This document shows, piece by piece, positions 6,806 to 11,115 of a stretch of DNA of 11,115 bases. The notes beneath the pieces were generated by a model. It was not told where the DNA came from and did no database searches. It saw only the letters and a program-made list of their open reading frames with translations. The position numbers and the translations under genes were made by a program. The stretch is from Cyanothece sp. UBA12306. GTDB taxonomy: Bacteria > Cyanobacteriota > Cyanobacteriia > Cyanobacteriales > Microcystaceae. The stretch lies in assembly GCA_003448685.1 (NCBI GenBank), contig DLXW01000079.1, forward strand, positions 1 through 11,115, written 5' to 3'. How positions within the stretch are numbered: position 1 is the first letter of the stretch; each line of letters starts with the position of its first letter.

Positions 6806-6987
6806 GGGTTATTCCTCTTAACTACAGTTGATTGACTAAATCATTTAGCTTTAAGCGATTATGAATAAATAATAACAGTTGATCTTAAACACTATGCTTA
6901 AGCAACCCTATCTATAAAATTGCTGAACTAAAATTGTTGGAAAAGTTTAGAATTTTTAGTTGAAATATCAAAAAGTAATTTAAAATT

Positions 6988-8349
6988 ATGACTGAATCAT
7001 TGACTCGTGTCCAACCTCCTCTTCAATTTATTCCCCCTAATATTAATCCTTTAGTTTTACAGGTATGTCAACAAATTTTACCGCTTTGGCTAAAATGGCA
7101 AACGAATATAACCCAAATTAAAGCTAATAACCTTGAGAGTTTAGCAGAACTTTATCAACAATTTCAGCACAAAAAAATTCGCTTATTACTTGCTTTTCGC
7201 CATCCTAGTAGTAATGATCCTTACTGTATGGGATATTTAATGTGGAAACTTTTACCTCAAATAGCTAAACAAAAAAATATCTGTCTCAATTCTCCGATTC
7301 ATTCTCATTTTATGTATGATCGGGGCATTCCCCTTTGGGCAGGTTCTACAGTAGGTTGGCTTTACTCAAAATTAGGGGGAACTTCGATTCAACGGGGAAA
7401 ATTGGATATCCCTGGTTTACGCTCAGCGAGGGATTTATTAGCTAATAGTCAATTTCCTTTAGCCGCTGCCCCAGAAGGAGCTACAAATGGTCATAATGAG
7501 ATTGTTAGTCCCTTAGAGCCTGGGATTGCTCAATTAGGTTTTTGGTGTGTAGAAGATCTCAAAAAAGCTAACCGAAATGAAGAGGTTATTATTGTCCCTA
7601 TTGGCATTCAATATCACTATATTACTCCACCTTGGAAAGAAATTGAAAAGTTATTAACCCAGTTAGAAATAGATGTGGGAATTAAGATAGAGTCTCGAGA
7701 TAAAACAGCCTTAATAGACGAAGAAAAACTTTACAAGAGGCTGTATAATTTAGGAGAAAATTTATTGGGTTTGATGGAAGATTTTTATCGTAATTTTTAT
7801 CATAAAAATTTACCAGATACTGCTGAAAAAAACTTATCTCAAAGACTTCCTGACTTAATGAATGTGGCTTTAGAAGTGGCTGAAAACTATTTTAATCTTA
7901 AACCCAAAGGTAACGTTATTGATCGCTGCCGTCGTTTAGAACAAGCGGGATGGGATTGTATTTATCGAGAAGATTTTAAAGAAAGTAATAATTTCTCATC
8001 AGTGGAAAAGGGATTAGGTGATCGCATCGCAGAAGAAGCTAGTCTGAGAATGTGGCACATGAGAATAGTTGAATCTTTTGTCGCAGTAACAGGCTATTAT
8101 GTTAAAGAAAAACCTACGGTAGAAAGGTTTGCAGAAACAACATTATTATTATGGGATTTAGTCTCTAAAATCCAGGGTAATAACGCTTTCTTCCGCCCTC
8201 AGCTTGGTCAACAAACTGTTCTAATGACCATCGCCAATCCAATTTCTGTTTCTAATCGAGTAGAACAATATAAAACTAATCGTCGTCAAGCTATAGCTAA
8301 TTTAACTCAAGAATTACAAACTATTTTAGCAGGAATGATTATTCGTTGA
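6988..8349 (+). CDS. PlsC-like acyltransferase domain protein (lysophospholipid acyltransferase superfamily)
   Basis: The 453-residue protein carries a glycerophosphate-acyltransferase-type fold in its first half. Seen: the catalytic H-x4-D as RHPSSND (His72, Asp77), a block II-like GTSIQRG (131-137), block III PEGATNG (162-168) and block IV VPIGIQY (203-209). Such enzymes move acyl groups from acyl-ACP or acyl-CoA to a hydroxyl acceptor. It is about twice the length of ordinary bacterial PlsC (roughly 220-250 residues); residues ~240-453 are a mostly helical extension I do not recognise. No clear membrane helix is seen, so it is probably cytosolic or peripheral. It is divergent from the dehydrogenase/ACP block across a shared 402-base control region. 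The start at 6988 has no good Shine-Dalgarno sequence. The main cyanobacterial PlsC is a different, shorter protein, so a housekeeping phosphatidate role is not assumed; the acceptor is unknown. Confidence 0.75.
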   Translation: MTESLTRVQPPLQFIPPNINPLVLQVCQQILPLWLKWQTNITQIKANNLESLAELYQQFQHKKIRLLLAFRHPSSNDPYCMGYLMWKLLPQIAKQKNICLNSPIHSHFMYDRGIPLWAGSTVGWLYSKLGGTSIQRGKLDIPGLRSARDLLANSQFPLAAAPEGATNGHNEIVSPLEPGIAQLGFWCVEDLKKANRNEEVIIVPIGIQYHYITPPWKEIEKLLTQLEIDVGIKIESRDKTALIDEEKLYKRLYNLGENLLGLMEDFYRNFYHKNLPDTAEKNLSQRLPDLMNVALEVAENYFNLKPKGNVIDRCRRLEQAGWDCIYREDFKESNNFSSVEKGLGDRIAEEASLRMWHMRIVESFVAVTGYYVKEKPTVERFAETTLLLWDLVSKIQGNNAFFRPQLGQQTVLMTIANPISVSNRVEQYKTNRRQAIANLTQELQTILAGMIIR

Positions 8350-8390
8350 TGGTCATTGATCTGCACCTTTTAAGATCCCACTGATTAAAG

Positions 8391-8415
8391 TTAGCACAAA
8401 CTTAAATTGTGCTAG
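8391..8415. promoter_or_regulatory. CIRCE-like inverted repeat upstream of the clpC paralogue
   Basis: TTAGCACAA, a 7-base centre and TTGTGCTAG form an inverted repeat with eight perfect pairs (8392-8399 with 8407-8414). The outer half-sites TTAGCAC and GTGCTAG match the HrcA/CIRCE half-sites (TTAGCAC, GTGCTAA) at 13 of 14 bases, but the gap between them is 11 rather than 13. It lies 91 bases before the clpC ATG. No U-run follows, so it is a poor intrinsic terminator for the acyltransferase gene. Confidence 0.4.
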
Positions 8416-8433
8416 ATTACGGCTTTCCTCACT

Positions 8434-8441
8434 GCGATCGC
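8434..8441. repeat. HIP1 octamer
   Basis: Perfect GCGATCGC, the highly iterated palindrome of cyanobacterial genomes, here in the spacer upstream of clpC. Confidence 0.9.
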
Positions 8442-8459
8442 CTTTAAAACAAGTTAGAG

Positions 8460-8465
8460 TATGAT
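8460..8465 (+). promoter_or_regulatory. Possible -10 element for the clpC paralogue
   Basis: TATGAT matches five of six -10 bases and lies 40 bases before ATG 8506. No -35 hexamer stands at the right distance (the HIP1 site occupies that place), so recognition would need an activator or an alternative sigma factor. Confidence 0.25.
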
Positions 8466-8481
8466 TATATGAAGAAATGTA

Positions 8482-8499
8482 ACGAGCCAAGCTCCTCGT
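8482..8499 (+). other. Leader hairpin just before the clpC start
   Basis: ACGAG and CTCGT can pair around an 8-base loop, ending six bases before the ATG; an alternative GAGC-CAA-GCTC stem overlaps it. No normal Shine-Dalgarno sequence is seen, so this structure would cover the initiation region. Confidence 0.3.
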
Positions 8500-8505
8500 C
8501 AAATC

Positions 8506-10887
8506 ATGTTTGAATACTTCACCGATAAAGCCATTAAAGCGATCATGTTATCCAAAGAGGAGGCCCGCCGTACGGGACAAAACCTAGTGGGAACGGAACA
8601 CCTCCTCTTAGGGTTGATAGGAGAAGGAACCTCAACAGCATCAATTGTCTTACAAGAGTTTGGTCTGAACCTAGTACAAACTAGATACACGATCCAACAA
8701 ATTAGAGGAAAAGGGGGAGGATTTAGTCCGGCTAATATTCCTTTTACACCTATTGTTAAAAGAATACTAGAACAAGCTTTTAATAACGCCCGTCAAGAAG
8801 GCGATCGCTATGTCAGCCCCGAAAGTTTACTTCTGGCATTAATCTCAGAATCTGATACAGTAGCAGTCAAAATCATTAACCTACAAGGGATAGACTTGTC
8901 GCGACTTCGCATTAGTTTAATCAAAAAGATGGGAGAGCAGCAACCTGTAGCAGTAGCTGCGCCAGATCCTGGGAACAACCCCTTTGGTTTTGGTTCCTCA
9001 TCAGAAACTAAAACTAGCTTAAAAGACTTTAGTATTAATCTCACTCAAAGAGCTAAAGAAAGTAAACTTGACCCCATGGTGGGACGTAGTCAAGAAATCC
9101 AAAGAATTATTCAAATTTTAGGCCGCCGGACTAAAAATAATCCTATTCTAATCGGAGAACCTGGAGTCGGCAAAACTGCGATCGCCGAAGGACTGGCTCA
9201 ACGCATTGTAGAAGGGGATCTCCCAGAAATGTTGCTAGATAAGGAAGTGATCGCCTTAGACATGACTTTATTAGTAGCCCAAACCCGTTTTCGGGGAGAA
9301 TTTGAAGAACGTCTCAAGGGTATTATTAATGAAGTTCGCAACGCTGGAAATATTATCCTAGTGATCGATGAAATTCATACCCTAGTGGGCGCCGGAGCAT
9401 TAGGAGGAAATATGGATGCAGCTAACCTGCTCAAACCCGCTTTAGCCAGGGGTGAATTGCAATGTCTCGGAACTACTACCCTTGACGAATATCGTCAATA
9501 TATCGAAAGAGATCCAGCCTTAGAACGCCGTTTTCAACCTGTAATGGTAGGAGAACCCTCGGTGGAAGAAACCATTAATATTCTAGTGGGCTTACGCAAA
9601 GAATACGAAGCTCATCATAAAGTTAAATTCGAGCATCGGGCCCTAGAAGCAGCGGCGACTTTAGCAGAACGATATATTAGCGATCGCTTTCTTCCAGATA
9701 AAGCTATTGATTTGATTGATGAAGCAGGATCTCGCATTCATTTACGCCATTCCTTACAAACAAAAGAAACTGCAACAGAAGAAACAAATAGTCAATCTCC
9801 TGTTATTAATCCTGACTCTTTAGTTCCGGTTGTAGATGAAGAAGATATAGCCGAAATTGTTACTGCTTGGACAGGTATTCCTATTAATAAACTAACAGAA
9901 ACTGAATCAGAATCTCTATTATATTTAGAATCCCATCTCCATGAATCTATTGTTGGTCAGGAAGAAGCCGTTAAAGCTGTTTCTAAGGCTATACGTCGAG
10001 CAAGGGTAGGATTAAATAATCCCCATCGTCCCATCGCTAACTTTATCTTTGCTGGTCCCACTGGGGTCGGTAAAACAGAATTAACTAAAGCTTTAGCGCG
10101 GTATTTATTTGGTTCTGAAGAAGCGATGATTCGCTTAGATATGTCAGAATTTATGGAACCCCATACTACCTCTAAGTTAATTGGTTCAGCCCCTGGATTT
10201 ATTGGTTATGAAGAGGGGGGACAATTGACCGTAGCAGTGCGTCGTCAACCCTACAGTGTAATTCTGTTTGATGAGATAGAAAAAGCTCATCCTGATATCT
10301 TTAATTTACTATTACAATTGTTAGAAGATGGACGGTTAACAGACTCCAAGGGACGTACTGTAAACTTTAATAATACCTTAGTCATTATGACCTCTAATAT
10401 TGGGTCTAAAGTGATTGAAAAAGGTGGTATTGGTATTGGTTTTGAGACAGAAGGAAATAATTCTGAAGCTCAATATCAAAAAATTAAAGATTTAGTAAAT
10501 ACTGAACTTAAACAATACTTCCGTCCTGAATTCTTGAACCGTATTGACGATACTATTGTTTTCAGACAATTGACCAAACCAGAAGTAACAAAAATTGCTG
10601 ATCTTCTCTTACAAGAAGTGGCACAACGTCTAAAAGAACAACGCCAAATTACTTTAAATTTTACTGCTGAATTTAAAGAATTAGTAGTTAATGCAGGCTA
10701 TGATCCTAGTTATGGTGCAAGACCATTACGTCGTGCTATTATGAGGCTTTTAGAAGATAGTTTAGCCGAAGCTATTTTATCCAGTAAGGTTAATGATGGT
10801 GATACGGTTAAAGTAGCACTTAATGAACAAAATGAGGTTATCATTAACTTAGTTGAACAACCTGTTTTTGCTTCTGCCTTTTGCTAA
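8506..10887 (+). CDS. clpC: ClpC-type AAA+ unfoldase paralogue lacking the middle (M) domain
   Basis: This 793-residue HSP100 protein unfolds substrates for the Clp protease. It begins like cyanobacterial ClpC ([15 protein letters not shown]). Two Clp_N repeats (about 1-70 and 77-145) follow, the second rather divergent. The first AAA+ domain has Walker A GEPGVGKT (217-224), Walker B VIDE (286-289) and arginine finger region ERRF (340-343). The second has GPTGVGKT (517-524), ILFDE (586-590), arginine finger FLNR (676-679) and sensor 2 GARPLRR (737-743). An IGF tripeptide (644-646) in the right place predicts docking to a ClpP ring. Canonical ClpC has a coiled-coil M domain between the two ATPase domains; here only about 27 polar, Thr/Ser/Glu-rich residues (415-441) join them. 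So it is probably an accessory ClpC beside a standard one elsewhere. It stands alone, with its own 156-base upstream spacer carrying a CIRCE-like repeat. Confidence 0.92.
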   Translation: MFEYFTDKAIKAIMLSKEEARRTGQNLVGTEHLLLGLIGEGTSTASIVLQEFGLNLVQTRYTIQQIRGKGGGFSPANIPFTPIVKRILEQAFNNARQEGDRYVSPESLLLALISESDTVAVKIINLQGIDLSRLRISLIKKMGEQQPVAVAAPDPGNNPFGFGSSSETKTSLKDFSINLTQRAKESKLDPMVGRSQEIQRIIQILGRRTKNNPILIGEPGVGKTAIAEGLAQRIVEGDLPEMLLDKEVIALDMTLLVAQTRFRGEFEERLKGIINEVRNAGNIILVIDEIHTLVGAGALGGNMDAANLLKPALARGELQCLGTTTLDEYRQYIERDPALERRFQPVMVGEPSVEETINILVGLRKEYEAHHKVKFEHRALEAAATLAERYISDRFLPDKAIDLIDEAGSRIHLRHSLQTKETATEETNSQSPVINPDSLVPVVDEEDIAEIVTAWTGIPINKLTETESESLLYLESHLHESIVGQEEAVKAVSKAIRRARVGLNNPHRPIANFIFAGPTGVGKTELTKALARYLFGSEEAMIRLDMSEFMEPHTTSKLIGSAPGFIGYEEGGQLTVAVRRQPYSVILFDEIEKAHPDIFNLLLQLLEDGRLTDSKGRTVNFNNTLVIMTSNIGSKVIEKGGIGIGFETEGNNSEAQYQKIKDLVNTELKQYFRPEFLNRIDDTIVFRQLTKPEVTKIADLLLQEVAQRLKEQRQITLNFTAEFKELVVNAGYDPSYGARPLRRAIMRLLEDSLAEAILSSKVNDGDTVKVALNEQNEVIINLVEQPVFASAFC
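8801..8808. repeat. HIP1 octamer
   Basis: Perfect GCGATCGC inside the clpC paralogue, in the codons around Gly99-Arg101. Confidence 0.9.
9178..9185. repeat. HIP1 octamer
   Basis: Perfect GCGATCGC inside clpC, immediately after the first Walker A codons. Confidence 0.9.
9680..9687. repeat. HIP1 octamer
   Basis: Perfect GCGATCGC inside clpC, over the ISDRF segment near residue 393. Confidence 0.9.
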
Positions 10888-11115
10888 ACTTAGTCAAAAA
10901 TTTAATATGTACTCAGATCTTGTACCTTCAAATTTAATGCTAGTCTTGTTTAAGGCAGGGGGTAGCAGATAAGAGGCAGAAAGATTAATATTAAGTTATG
11001 AAGCAATATATTCAATTAAAAAGTATTTATTGCCATAAATAGCCTTATTTTAATCTTTTAACCTCACTCCTTCCTCTAATTTTTAAGTATTTTTGTTCTG
11101 ATGCAAGATCTCAGT
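10888..11115. other. Non-coding tail after the clpC paralogue
   Basis: No ORF or RNA gene is evident on either strand. There is a purine-rich patch (about 10953-10981, GGCAGGGGGTAGCAG and following) of the kind often dispersed between cyanobacterial genes, and a weak all-AT hairpin TATTTAT-TGCC-ATAAATA (11024-11041). No convincing terminator for clpC is seen. Confidence 0.35.

Larger units (their letters stand above)
6586..6987. promoter_or_regulatory. Divergent intergenic control region between dehydrogenase and acyltransferase genes
   Basis: These 402 AT-rich bases hold no credible ORF. They carry start signals for two divergent units: a strong minus-strand promoter and a degenerate second copy, a 13-base palindrome between them (6742-6754), a second perfect palindrome (6836-6848, CTAAAT-C-ATTTAG), the 8-base palindrome GCTTAAGC (6896-6903), and a direct repeat ACAGTTGAT at 6824-6832 and 6875-6883, spaced 51 bases apart (close to five helical turns). 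For the plus-strand gene only a weak -10-like TAGAAT (6948-6953) without a matching -35 is visible. The density of symmetric elements suggests regulator binding, but no specific regulator can be named. Confidence 0.6.

Noticed and set aside
11024..11041. AT hairpin as the terminator of clpC.
   Set aside because: Seven all-A/T pairs, no U-run directly after it, and a position more than 130 bases past the stop make it a weak candidate.
1..11115. CRISPR array, insertion sequence, tRNA or rRNA.
   Set aside because: No regularly spaced repeats, transposase-like frame, terminal inverted repeats with target duplication, or RNA gene signature was seen.

Overview
The window looks like an AT-rich cyanobacterial chromosome. 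Three things point that way: four perfect HIP1 octamers (GCGATCGC), a ClpC-family unfoldase opening with the cyanobacterial/plastid-type N-domain, and a type II NAD(P)H dehydrogenase close to the cyanobacterial NdbB group. The genus cannot be fixed from the sequence alone.

Layout, left to right. Positions 1-586 (+) hold the 3' part of a nucleoside-phosphorylase-family gene whose frame lacks a normal beginning. At 622-1560 (+) lies a membrane-anchored SGNH-like (AlgJ/DltD-like) protein. Converging on it is a minus-strand block read from 6585 down to 1586: a 602-residue acyl-CoA-dehydrogenase-like flavoprotein, a free-standing acyl carrier protein (ACP) whose start lies inside the dehydrogenase gene, an MBOAT membrane acyltransferase, and a type II NAD(P)H dehydrogenase whose start overlaps the MBOAT stop codon (TAATG). 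A 402-base regulatory region (6586-6987) with a well-formed minus-strand promoter separates this block from a divergent PlsC-like soluble acyltransferase (6988-8349). After a 156-base spacer with a CIRCE-like inverted repeat comes a ClpC paralogue (8506-10887) that lacks the coiled-coil middle domain. The last 228 bases show no gene.

How the genes may work together. The most interesting unit is 622-6585. A carrier protein, an MBOAT with its catalytic His, and a membrane-anchored SGNH-like partner are the three parts of the DltB/DltC/DltD export machine. Here there is no DltA-type ligase; instead an acyl-CoA-dehydrogenase homologue precedes the ACP. My inference is that a fatty-acyl or short acyl chain on this ACP is modified by the flavoprotein and passed by the MBOAT to an unknown acceptor, either at the outer face (with the SGNH protein) or in the membrane. 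The translational coupling of a quinone-reducing NDH-2 to the MBOAT is unexplained and could point to a quinone/quinol link. The divergent PlsC-like enzyme adds to the acyl-lipid theme. The nucleoside phosphorylase and the ClpC paralogue are probably unrelated neighbours.
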